A stretch of DNA of 20,876 nucleotides. Source: Alphaproteobacteria bacterium. Lineage in GTDB: Bacteria; Pseudomonadota; Alphaproteobacteria; Rs-D84. A model generated the notes under the pieces. It was not told the DNA's origin. It saw only the letters and a list, made by a program, of their open reading frames with translations, and ran no database searches. The translations under genes and the position numbers were made by a program. Shown here one piece after another: positions 1 through 6,037 of the stretch (position 1 is the first letter of the stretch; each line of letters begins with the position of its first letter). The stretch lies in the NCBI GenBank assembly GCA_029051085.1, contig JAIDLK010000078.1, positions 1 through 20,876 on the forward strand, read 5' to 3'.

Positions 1-2
1 GG

Positions 3-869
3 GCGGGCGGTGTCGCAACCCAGGGAATGCTGTCTTTTTCGCGTGACGAAGAGCGCATGGCGGATAACATGGGGCTGGATTTAATGCGTCGTGCCGGATA
101 TGACCCCGCGGCATTTGTTCAGGTATTTGAACAGATGCGCGATATTACCGGTGCGGCGGAAACGAAAATAAATCCGAACAGGATAAATCACCCGCTAACT
201 GCCGAACGTTTAAAAAACGTTCGTGAATATATTGCCACGCACCCCGGTAAATATAAATCCGCCAATGAAACATACGCCGATAAATATGAATTGGTTCGGG
301 CAAAATTGGTTGGATACTTGGAAACTCCGGCCCGCATTGCGGATATGTATCCGGCTTCAAACAAGTCGACCGCGGCCGTTTATGCGCGTGCAATATCGGA
401 TATGCGCGGCGGTAAATATGACGCGGCCGCGTCGGGTGTGAAAACCCTGATAGGGCGCAGTCCCAGAAATCCTTATTTCAATGAATTGCTGGGCGATATA
501 GAATTTGCCGCCGGCCATTATGACGCGGCGGTGGCGGCATATGAACAGGCGCTGAAATACGCCGCCCAATCTCCCCAGATTCAGACGGCACTTGCGCTTG
601 TTCTGGCAGAGCGTGGCGCCGCCGATGATACGGCGCGTGCACGCGAATTATGCCTGCGGGCAAATCTGACAGAGGCTTCGCCGCTGTCATACTGGGCACT
701 GGCGCGCACATATGGTTCCGACCCGCGTGCAAATTGGGCTATGGCGGAATATTATTCGCTTATGGGGAATACCAAAAAAGCCCGCAGTTATGCCAAACAG
801 GCGCAAAAATCCCTGCCGCATGACAGCCCGGAATTCATAAAATCCGGTGATATTTTAAACAAGAAATAA
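3..869 (+). CDS. M48-family metalloprotease with C-terminal TPRs (BepA/YfgC-like), 5' partial
   Basis: The reading frame is open from the left edge, so the gene begins outside the window; the ATG at 27 is internal. The first visible residues read SRDEERMADNMGLDLMRRAGYDP. This matches the segment of M48 peptidases that carries the third zinc ligand (the E in E-x-x-A-D) and follows the HExxH helix, which lies outside the window. From about visible residue 120 the protein is a set of alanine-rich helical pairs typical of tetratricopeptide repeats, such as the GKYDAAASGV and GHYDAAVAAYEQAL segments. This is the architecture of periplasmic BepA/YfgC, which helps assemble or degrade stalled outer-membrane proteins; bamA lies elsewhere in the window. 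The signal peptide and catalytic core cannot be seen. The gene converges on rph. Family assignment is firm; equivalence to BepA is inferred. Confidence 0.85.
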   Translation, partial: AGGVATQGMLSFSRDEERMADNMGLDLMRRAGYDPAAFVQVFEQMRDITGAAETKINPNRINHPLTAERLKNVREYIATHPGKYKSANETYADKYELVRAKLVGYLETPARIADMYPASNKSTAAVYARAISDMRGGKYDAAASGVKTLIGRSPRNPYFNELLGDIEFAAGHYDAAVAAYEQALKYAAQSPQIQTALALVLAERGAADDTARARELCLRANLTEASPLSYWALARTYGSDPRANWAMAEYYSLMGNTKKARSYAKQAQKSLPHDSPEFIKSGDILNKK

Positions 870-874
870 TTTCA

Positions 875-962
875 CACTGGACCGCCAAGCTACGCTCGCG
901 GTGACAATGAGGCTGGGCCGATTGTCATTGCGAGGGCGTGAAACGACCGCGGCAATCCAGTG
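875..962. repeat. REP-like imperfect inverted repeat
   Basis: The left arm (875-908) starts CACTGGACCGCC and ends TCGCGGTGACAAT. The right arm (921-962) starts ATTGTCATTGCGAGGGCGTG and ends GGCAATCCAGTG. The arms are reverse complements apart from a few mismatches and an unpaired segment in the right arm, separated by a 12-base loop. The words GTCATTGCGAG and GCAATCCAG are those of a palindromic element dispersed in many bacterial genomes. It lies just after the M48 stop codon and could also help end transcription, although no T-run follows. Only this copy is present in the window. Confidence 0.75.
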
Positions 963-997
963 ACATTTGCAATCCGAATAATTTATTAATACCCAGT

Positions 998-1056
998 GAC
1001 GATAGGCTTTCTGTCGTTGGAGTGTCATAACTCCAAATACTCGTGTCGGCTATGAC
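998..1056. repeat. Overlapping hairpins in the convergent M48/rph gap
   Basis: Three inverted repeats overlap here. ACGATAG with CTGTCGT pairs through one G-T wobble. TTGGAGT (1017-1023) pairs perfectly with ACTCCAA (1030-1036). GTCATA (1024-1029), which is the loop of the previous hairpin, pairs perfectly with TATGAC (1051-1056). The last two cannot form together. No clear T-tract follows on either strand. The rest of the 870-1157 gap shows no gene or recognisable promoter. Confidence 0.5.
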
Positions 1057-1157
1057 AAAAAATCCCGGTTACACATTACTGATACGGCATATATGGGCAC
1101 TGTCCAAAATCCTGCAGAATCAGATAGATAATTCTTCAAAAACAGCAAAAAATTAAA

Positions 1158-1874
1158 TTATTCCAAAACCTGCTTTTGCAATTCTATTAACCGCGCGCAG
1201 GCATCTGCGGCCATATCCATCAAAGCGGACAATTGTGCGCGCGAAAATGGGTGCTGTTCACCGGTTGCCTGAATTTCTACAAAGTTACCGTCTTCTGCAA
1301 CGACAAAATTTGAATCCAGTTCGGCTTCACAGTCTTCTTCATAATCCAAATCCAAAATCAGTTCTTTATTCCATAATCCGGCGCTGACCGCGGCAACATG
1401 TCCGCGTATAGGGTTGTCATATATGCGGCCGTGTGCCATCAGCCACTGTACAGCCATCGCCATGGCAACAAAGCCGCCTGTAATTGATGCGCACCGCGTA
1501 CCGCCGTCGCCTTGAATAACATCACAGTCGATGTTTATCGTATGACGCCCCAGGGCATCCATATCAACCACACTGCGCAATGACCGGCCGATTAAGCGTG
1601 ATATTTCCGTTGCGCGGTGGTCTTTTGTCATTTGTTCATGGCCCTTGCGGGTGATGTTTGCACGTGGCAACATAGAATATTCCGCCGTTACCCATCCGCC
1701 TGTTTTGTTCTGCTGGCGTTTCCATAATGGTTGGTTCAAATCCACCGATGCCGTGCATATAACATGCGTCCCGCCAACCTTTATCAGACAGGACCCTTCG
1801 GCCCATTTGTTAATGCCGGTTTCCATGGAAACGGGTCGCATTTGGTCGAATTTGCGCATCGATGGTCGCATCAT
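1158..1874 (-). CDS. rph: Ribonuclease PH
   Basis: 238 aa, the usual length. RNase PH is a phosphorolytic 3'-5' exoribonuclease that trims tRNA 3' ends and works as a ring-shaped hexamer in the cytoplasm. Family signatures are clear: RPVSMETG and KWAEGSCLIKVGGTHVICTAS near the N-terminus, GWVTAEYSMLPRA, the LIGRSLRSVVD helix and the phosphate-site segment GDGGTR. An AAGGA ribosome site lies 6 bases before the start. A second ATG follows the first directly (Met-Met), so the start could be one codon later. The gene is monocistronic here, without the rdgB/hemW or hrcA/grpE neighbours common in alphaproteobacteria. Its promoter contains a perfect palindrome (see 1904-1925). Identification is very secure. 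Confidence 0.97.
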   Translation of the reverse strand: MMRPSMRKFDQMRPVSMETGINKWAEGSCLIKVGGTHVICTASVDLNQPLWKRQQNKTGGWVTAEYSMLPRANITRKGHEQMTKDHRATEISRLIGRSLRSVVDMDALGRHTINIDCDVIQGDGGTRCASITGGFVAMAMAVQWLMAHGRIYDNPIRGHVAAVSAGLWNKELILDLDYEEDCEAELDSNFVVAEDGNFVEIQATGEQHPFSRAQLSALMDMAADACARLIELQKQVLE

Positions 1875-1901
1875 TTTTATTCCTTTTTATATATCACCGC
1901 T

Positions 1902-1929
1902 ATAATACCACCGGCCGGTGGTATTGCAA
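1902..1929 (-). promoter_or_regulatory. rph promoter
   Basis: On the minus strand, TTGCAA (+ strand 1924-1929) and TATTAT (1902-1907) are separated by exactly 16 bases. This is a plausible sigma-70 promoter about 28 bases before the rph start codon. The whole spacer lies within a perfect palindrome. Confidence 0.6.
1904..1925. promoter_or_regulatory. 22-bp perfect palindrome, candidate operator
   Basis: The core TACCACCGGCCGGTGGTA is extended on both sides to AA...TT, giving 22 bases of perfect dyad symmetry centred between 1914 and 1915. It fills the -35/-10 spacer of the rph promoter and lies about 20 bases upstream of the -35 of the divergent flippase-like gene. A bound dimeric regulator would block rph directly and could affect both genes. 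I do not recognise it as CIRCE, a LexA box or an NrdR box. Confidence 0.55.
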
Positions 1930-1942
1930 TTACTTTTAAGAT

Positions 1943-1971
1943 TTGATTTTTTCCATACATGTTGCTATCCT
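1943..1971 (+). promoter_or_regulatory. Promoter of the UPF0104 gene
   Basis: TTGATT (1943-1948), a 17-base spacer, then TATCCT (1966-1971) preceded by TTGC. The downstream start codon at 1994 leaves a leader of about 15 bases. Confidence 0.55.
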
Positions 1972-1993
1972 GATGCCCACAGAAGGATAATTG

Positions 1994-3019
1994 ATGTCTA
2001 TCAAAGTCAAAAGACTGTTTAAAAAGTTAATAAGCTATTCGGGAATATTTTTCTTTATATTGGCTGTTGGTATGCTGTACTGGCAGCTGCATAATTACAG
2101 CCTGCATGATATTTTGCGCGCGATTATCAGTATTCCCGTATTAAACTTGGCGGCGGCATGCGCGGCATGCTTGGCGGGGTATTTCGTGCTGGCGCTGTAT
2201 GACTATCTGGCGCTGAATTACGTCGGGGAAAATAAAAAGGTATCCTGGTGGAAATGGATGCTGGCGGGAATGCTGGGGTTTGCAATCAGTAATAATGCCG
2301 GTCATGCCGTGGTCAGTGGTGGTGCCATCAGATACCGTCTGTACACCCGGTGGCGTATTCGCGGCGGCGACATTGTCAAGATGCTGACGATATCTGGCTT
2401 TACATATTTTCTGGGGTGTGCGGCGATTGTTGTTATCGGATACTTCCTAATCCCGCATGATATCTTGGACTCGGCGGCCGGTGCCCGTTTCGGTGTAAAT
2501 TTACTGTTTGCATTCTGTCTGGCCGCTGTACTGGCTTATTTTGCCGTAACAATTGTATTTCGCAAAAAAAGCATAAAAATCGGTCAGATAAAGTTTCAGG
2601 TTCCATCTACAAAGATGGCGTTGACACAAATGTTGCTTGGGATGACGGACAGTGTTCTGGCCGGGTTGGTGCTTTACTTTTGCCTGATTCCGTTCGTGGA
2701 TATCCCGTTTGGTGTCTTTATCGGCTTGTTTGTAATTGCACAAACCATGGGTGTATTCAGCCAGGTTCCGGGCGGCATCGGTGTATTCGAGACCATTTTC
2801 CTGGTCGCGCTGCCCAATACCGTGGACAAGGCGGATATTTTCGGTGCACTTCTGGCTTTTCGTATAATATATTATGTATTGCCACTGATTGGGGTCGGCG
2901 GTCTGTTCTTTATATATGAGCGCTGGCTTCGTTCCCAGATGCACCGCTGGAAAGAACAGGTAAAGCAAAAACTGCCCCAGATTCCAACATTGCCCCGCCG
3001 CGGGAAGAAAAGCAAATAA
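1994..3019 (+). CDS. UPF0104 / lysylphosphatidylglycerol-synthase transmembrane-domain family protein
   Basis: 341 aa from the ATG at 1994. A TTG three bases earlier is in frame, but AGAAGGA (1981-1987) is spaced better for the ATG. The protein is an integral inner-membrane protein with multiple hydrophobic helices. It carries the two hallmarks of this family: a central SNNAGHAVVSGGAIRYRLY segment and a later QVPGGIGVFETIFL segment. In MprF this membrane domain flips lysyl-phosphatidylglycerol; stand-alone members like this one lack the soluble synthase domain and their substrate is mostly unknown, so lipid translocation is an inference. The C-terminus is a basic tail rich in Lys and Arg. It is divergent from rph and lies upstream of rne with a structured gap of about 210 bases. 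Confidence 0.85.
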   Translation: MSIKVKRLFKKLISYSGIFFFILAVGMLYWQLHNYSLHDILRAIISIPVLNLAAACAACLAGYFVLALYDYLALNYVGENKKVSWWKWMLAGMLGFAISNNAGHAVVSGGAIRYRLYTRWRIRGGDIVKMLTISGFTYFLGCAAIVVIGYFLIPHDILDSAAGARFGVNLLFAFCLAAVLAYFAVTIVFRKKSIKIGQIKFQVPSTKMALTQMLLGMTDSVLAGLVLYFCLIPFVDIPFGVFIGLFVIAQTMGVFSQVPGGIGVFETIFLVALPNTVDKADIFGALLAFRIIYYVLPLIGVGGLFFIYERWLRSQMHRWKEQVKQKLPQIPTLPRRGKKSK

Positions 3020-3026
3020 AATTACC

Positions 3027-3079
3027 TTGCGAATATGCCCCATGACATGCTAAGCTGTATATGCTTATATGACATGGGG
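3027..3079 (+). promoter_or_regulatory. Candidate rne promoter and 5' hairpin
   Basis: CCCCATG (3038-3044) pairs with CATGGGG (3073-3079), and inside it TAAGC (3051-3055) pairs with GCTTA (3063-3067), giving a long imperfect hairpin without a T-tract. TTGCGA (3027-3032) and TAAGCT (3051-3056), 18 bases apart and with the TGC extension seen at other promoters here, form a weak promoter candidate. The element may be promoter DNA, a weak terminator of the upstream gene or part of the rne leader. Confidence 0.35.
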
Positions 3080-3229
3080 TAAATAATTTGCTGTTTATAC
3101 TGTCAATATTTTCCTTAATTCGCAGTGCGCTGATGGGTATCGTGGCGCCATTCCTTGGCATGGGCTGGACCGCCCCACGGGAACGGATTATTTCCATATC
3201 ATATACGCCTGAAACCAAAGGATTATTAT

Positions 3230-5026
3230 ATGTCAAAGAAAATATATGTGGACGCAGTCCACCCGGAGGAAACACGGGTCGTGGTGGTGGATACCGCAAC
3301 GAATCGTGTGTCTGATTTTGACGTTGAAACAACGACTAAGCCACAGATAAAAGGGAACATTTATCTGGCCAAGGTAATCCGTGTCGAACCGTCTCTACAG
3401 GCGGCGTTTGTGGATTACGGTTCCGGCAAGAACGGATTTTTGCCGTTTTCGGAAATTCACCCGGATTATTATCAGGTAACGGCCGAACAGAAAAAGAAAC
3501 TGTTGGAATTGGCACATGCCAACATTGTTGATGATGATGATGACCCCGATGACGAAGGGGACGAAGTTGCCGAATACGACGACCACAGCGCGGGTGAAGA
3601 TAACAAAGAGTTTGTAAAGCGTGCGCGCGAGTTCAAGATTCAGGATGTTATAAAGCCAAAGCAGATTTTGCTGGTCCAGGGGGTAAAGGAAGAACGCGGT
3701 CAGAAAGGCGCGTCCATGACAACTTACCTGTCGCTGGCCGGTCGTTTTGCGGTTTTGATGCCAAATTCCCGCAAACGTAACAGCTATGGCATCTCCAAGA
3801 AAATCTCTGACAAGGCCGAGCGTGCCCGTCTGCGTGAAATCCTTCATGGATTAAAAATTCCAAAGGGCATGACGGTTGTTCTGCGTACCGCTGCATTCGG
3901 TGCGGCGGCGGCGGATATCGCGGCGGATTATGATTATCTGGTAAATCTGTGGAACGAAATCCGCAAGACAACGCTGGAATCTGTCGCACCGGTGACAATC
4001 CATACCGAGGATTCTTTGCTGCGCCGTGTTGTACGTGATTTCCTGGCGGACAAAGACGATGTGCTGATTATCCAGGGCGAAGAGGCCTTTGATGCCGCGA
4101 AACAGTATTTCCAGCAGATGTACGGTCGCGCACCAAAGAAACAGCTTATAAATTACAAGGATGCCGCCGTTCCGTTAATGGTAAAGGCTGGCGTTGAAAA
4201 GCAGCTTGAAGGCCTGCATGGCCCGTATGTTCAGCTGGCATCCGGTGGGTCGCTGGTAATAAACCAGACAGAGGCGATGGTGACAATCGACGTTAATTCG
4301 GCCCGTGCGATAAAGGAAAAAGATATCGAACAGACCGCCCTGAACACGAATCTGGAGGCGGCGGAGGAAATCGCTCTTCAGCTGCGTCTGCGTGATTTGG
4401 CGGGTATTGTCGCAATTGACTTTATCGATATGGAAGAGGAAAAGAATAACCGCAAGCTGGAACTGAAAATGCGCGAGGTTATGAAGCGTGACCGTGCCCG
4501 TACCCAGGTTGCAAAAATAAATAACTTTGGTGTTTTGATGCTGTCGCGTCAAAGACTGCGCAGCAGTTTTATGGAATCATCATATGTTGCATGCCCGCAT
4601 TGTATGGGGGCCGGTGTGGTGCCAAGTATTCAAACGGCGGCAATTATCATGTTCCGTCACTTACAGGAAAAGCTGCTGGCGAAATCGGCCCAGAAAATCA
4701 TTATGACCGTGCCGACAGACGTTGCGGTATACCTGCTGAATCACAAGCGCGCGGAACTGGCCGCGATGGAGGCAAAGTTTGACACCGAAATTGTAATCGT
4801 CGGCGATGACAGTTTAATGAACATCGACCAGTATTCGATACAGCGCGTTGCACCGGAACAGAATAAAACGGACGACCTGTTGGCCGCGCACGAGCCGTCA
4901 ACAGACGCAAAAAAGAAAAACGCCCAGCATGCGGATGCGAAAAAGACAACAATGAACGCACCGCGCCGCCGGCGTAAAAAGCAACCGGAAAAGAAACAAA
5001 CTTTCTGGCAGAAACTGGTTGGTTAA
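3230..5026 (+). CDS. rne: Ribonuclease E (RNase E/G family) with short C-terminal tail
   Basis: 598 aa from the ATG at 3230, which follows AAAGGA and gives the conserved opening MSKKIYVDA; an upstream in-frame ATG at 3155 only adds 25 non-conserved residues. RNase E makes the main endonucleolytic cuts in mRNA decay and rRNA/tRNA processing. An S1 domain (about residues 38-150) is split by a strongly acidic insertion starting at D101, as in alphaproteobacterial RNase E. The catalytic Asp pair is D354 (IDVNSAR) and D397 (DFIDM), 43 residues apart as in E. coli D303/D346. The zinc-link CPHC is C455/C458. After about residue 520 there is only a short Lys/Arg-rich tail, so the long degradosome scaffold of E. 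coli RNase E is absent. RNase G is the alternative, but the insertion and basic tail favour RNase E. Confidence 0.93.
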   Translation: MSKKIYVDAVHPEETRVVVVDTATNRVSDFDVETTTKPQIKGNIYLAKVIRVEPSLQAAFVDYGSGKNGFLPFSEIHPDYYQVTAEQKKKLLELAHANIVDDDDDPDDEGDEVAEYDDHSAGEDNKEFVKRAREFKIQDVIKPKQILLVQGVKEERGQKGASMTTYLSLAGRFAVLMPNSRKRNSYGISKKISDKAERARLREILHGLKIPKGMTVVLRTAAFGAAAADIAADYDYLVNLWNEIRKTTLESVAPVTIHTEDSLLRRVVRDFLADKDDVLIIQGEEAFDAAKQYFQQMYGRAPKKQLINYKDAAVPLMVKAGVEKQLEGLHGPYVQLASGGSLVINQTEAMVTIDVNSARAIKEKDIEQTALNTNLEAAEEIALQLRLRDLAGIVAIDFIDMEEEKNNRKLELKMREVMKRDRARTQVAKINNFGVLMLSRQRLRSSFMESSYVACPHCMGAGVVPSIQTAAIIMFRHLQEKLLAKSAQKIIMTVPTDVAVYLLNHKRAELAAMEAKFDTEIVIVGDDSLMNIDQYSIQRVAPEQNKTDDLLAAHEPSTDAKKKNAQHADAKKTTMNAPRRRRKKQPEKKQTFWQKLVG

Positions 5027-5031
5027 AATAC

Positions 5032-5058
5032 ATCCCCGCCCCGCGCGGGGATTTTTTA
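5032..5058 (+). terminator. rne terminator
   Basis: A perfect 8-bp stem ATCCCCGC / GCGGGGAT with a 5-base loop, followed directly by a run of T, placed 6 bases after the rne stop. Confidence 0.85.
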
Positions 5059-5063
5059 TCTTA

Positions 5064-5092
5064 TTGATTTTTTTCGTAATTTATGGTAATAT
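5064..5092 (+). promoter_or_regulatory. Promoter of the methyltransferase leader (twin of 16776)
   Basis: TTGATT (5064-5069), a 17-base T-rich spacer ending in TTTATGG, then TAATAT (5087-5092). About 40 bases starting at 5061 match the sequence starting at 16773 at roughly four positions in five, including TTGATTTTTTT and TTTATGGTA. Transcription would start near 5099, only a few bases before the first hairpin. Confidence 0.7.
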
Positions 5093-5105
5093 ATAGTAAA
5101 TGCAC

Positions 5106-5130
5106 TGCGGCCCCTATGGGCCGCATTTTT
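5106..5130 (+). terminator. Leader hairpin 1 with T-run, upstream of the methyltransferase
   Basis: A perfect 8-bp stem TGCGGCCC / GGGCCGCA with loop CTAT, followed by TTTTT. It has every feature of an intrinsic terminator, yet lies between the promoter at 5064 and the start codon at 5183. Confidence 0.8.
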
Positions 5131-5134
5131 GTTT

Positions 5135-5161
5135 GCCCCGCGTCATTCGCGGGGCCTTTTT
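5135..5161 (+). terminator. Leader hairpin 2 with T-run, upstream of the methyltransferase
   Basis: A perfect 8-bp stem GCCCCGCG / CGCGGGGC with loop TCATT, followed by CTTTTT. It is the second terminator-like hairpin in the same leader and ends about 20 bases before the start codon. Confidence 0.8.
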
Positions 5162-5182
5162 CATTCATGACGGGAGGGATTT

Positions 5183-5980
5183 ATGCCAACAACCAGTGCC
5201 AAGTTGCACCGCGCACGCGCGGCCAAAAATGACGAGTTTTATACGCAATACGATGATGTGAAAAAAGAATGCGACAATTACCTGTCGCATTTTTTTAATA
5301 AGATTATTTATTGCAACTGTGACACCGCCGACAGTGCGTTTGTAAAATATTTTACAGAATTAAAAGCAGCGGGGAAAATCCGTGATGTATGGTTTTCCGG
5401 CGGTCTGGGCGGCGATGACTTTCGCTGCCTGGCATCTCTAGAAAGGCTCAAAGCGGCGGATATAGTAGTAACTAATCCGCCGTTTTCTTTGTTTGGGGAA
5501 TTTATAGACCAGTTAATGCAATACAATAAAAAGTTTTTGATAATTGGAAATTTAAATGCAATATCGCATAAATACATGTCTGATTTTATTCGTGATAATA
5601 AGCTGTGGCTTGGGACCCGTAAACTGGGGGCGATATATTTTATAACGCCCGGCGGCGAAACAGCCGGTATTCCGGCCGGCTGGTATACGAATCTGGCACA
5701 TAATCATCATAGAAAATTGGTTTGTGTCAAGAAATACGCTGGTAATGAGTCACAGTATCCTAAATATGATAATGCAGATGCAATAAATGTTAATCGAGTA
5801 AAAGATATTCCAGCCGATTACTATGGCATTATGGGGGTACCCATTACATTTGCAGACAGATACGATCCAAATGAATTTGTATGGCTGGGTGCAGACTATG
5901 AGTTTACAAAAAACGGATTACGCGGATATATAAATAACAAGTGTCTTTATGCGCGTGTTTTTATTAAGCGGAAAATATAA
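5183..5980 (+). CDS. EcoRI-type adenine-specific DNA methyltransferase (orphan, compact)
   Basis: 265 aa; GGGAGGG lies at the right distance from the ATG. The N-terminus reads LHRARAAKNDEFYTQYDDVKKE, then YCNCDTADS, the catalytic motif IV NPPFSLFGEF and the KKFLIIGNLNAI segment. These are the conserved blocks of the M.EcoRI family, N6-adenine methyltransferases that use S-adenosylmethionine. The C-terminal half keeps family-like segments: WYTNLAHN, YPKYDNADAINV and the GVMGVPITF-like IMGVPITFADRY. It is shorter than the roughly 320-350 aa usual for the family; the missing length falls between YCNCD and the NPPF motif, where the spacing is compressed. No recognisable EcoRI-like endonuclease gene is adjacent; the next gene encodes a PLD-family nuclease. 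It sits behind a promoter with two terminator-like hairpins. Methyltransferase assignment is strong; target sequence and activity are unknown. Confidence 0.9.
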   Translation: MPTTSAKLHRARAAKNDEFYTQYDDVKKECDNYLSHFFNKIIYCNCDTADSAFVKYFTELKAAGKIRDVWFSGGLGGDDFRCLASLERLKAADIVVTNPPFSLFGEFIDQLMQYNKKFLIIGNLNAISHKYMSDFIRDNKLWLGTRKLGAIYFITPGGETAGIPAGWYTNLAHNHHRKLVCVKKYAGNESQYPKYDNADAINVNRVKDIPADYYGIMGVPITFADRYDPNEFVWLGADYEFTKNGLRGYINNKCLYARVFIKRKI

Positions 5981-5982
5981 TC

Positions 5983-6019
5983 TTGCCTGTATGGGTCTTT
6001 TATCCTATATTGCTATCAT
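5983..6019 (+). promoter_or_regulatory. Promoter candidates for the PLD nuclease
   Basis: TTGCCT (5983-5988), a 17-base spacer, then TATATT (6006-6011). An alternative -10, TATCAT (6014-6019), carries the TTGC extension found at other promoters here but lacks a well-placed -35. The PLD gene may therefore be transcribed separately from the methyltransferase. Confidence 0.45.
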
Positions 6020-6037
6020 AAAGTATGGACTTTATAG

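Noticed and set aside
2501..3043. 180-aa frame on the minus strand
   Set aside because: It lies antisense to the UPF0104 membrane-protein gene, has no domain I recognise and shows the composition of a reversed hydrophobic coding sequence.
3155..3229. 25-residue N-terminal extension of RNase E
   Set aside because: Not conserved in the family; the ATG at 3230 has AAAGGA and begins the conserved sequence.
3088..3315. 75-aa open frame from a TTG, overlapping the start of rne, with a hydrophobic beginning
   Set aside because: No ribosome site fits the TTG and the end lies inside the conserved rne N-terminus in another frame. The hydrophobic stretch could be chance.
5056..5161. Integron-type attC sites as explanation of the leader hairpins
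   Set aside because: The hairpins are perfect short stems with T-runs. They lack the bulged, imperfect arms and R-box GTTRRRY ends of attC, and they lie between promoter and gene, not behind a cassette.
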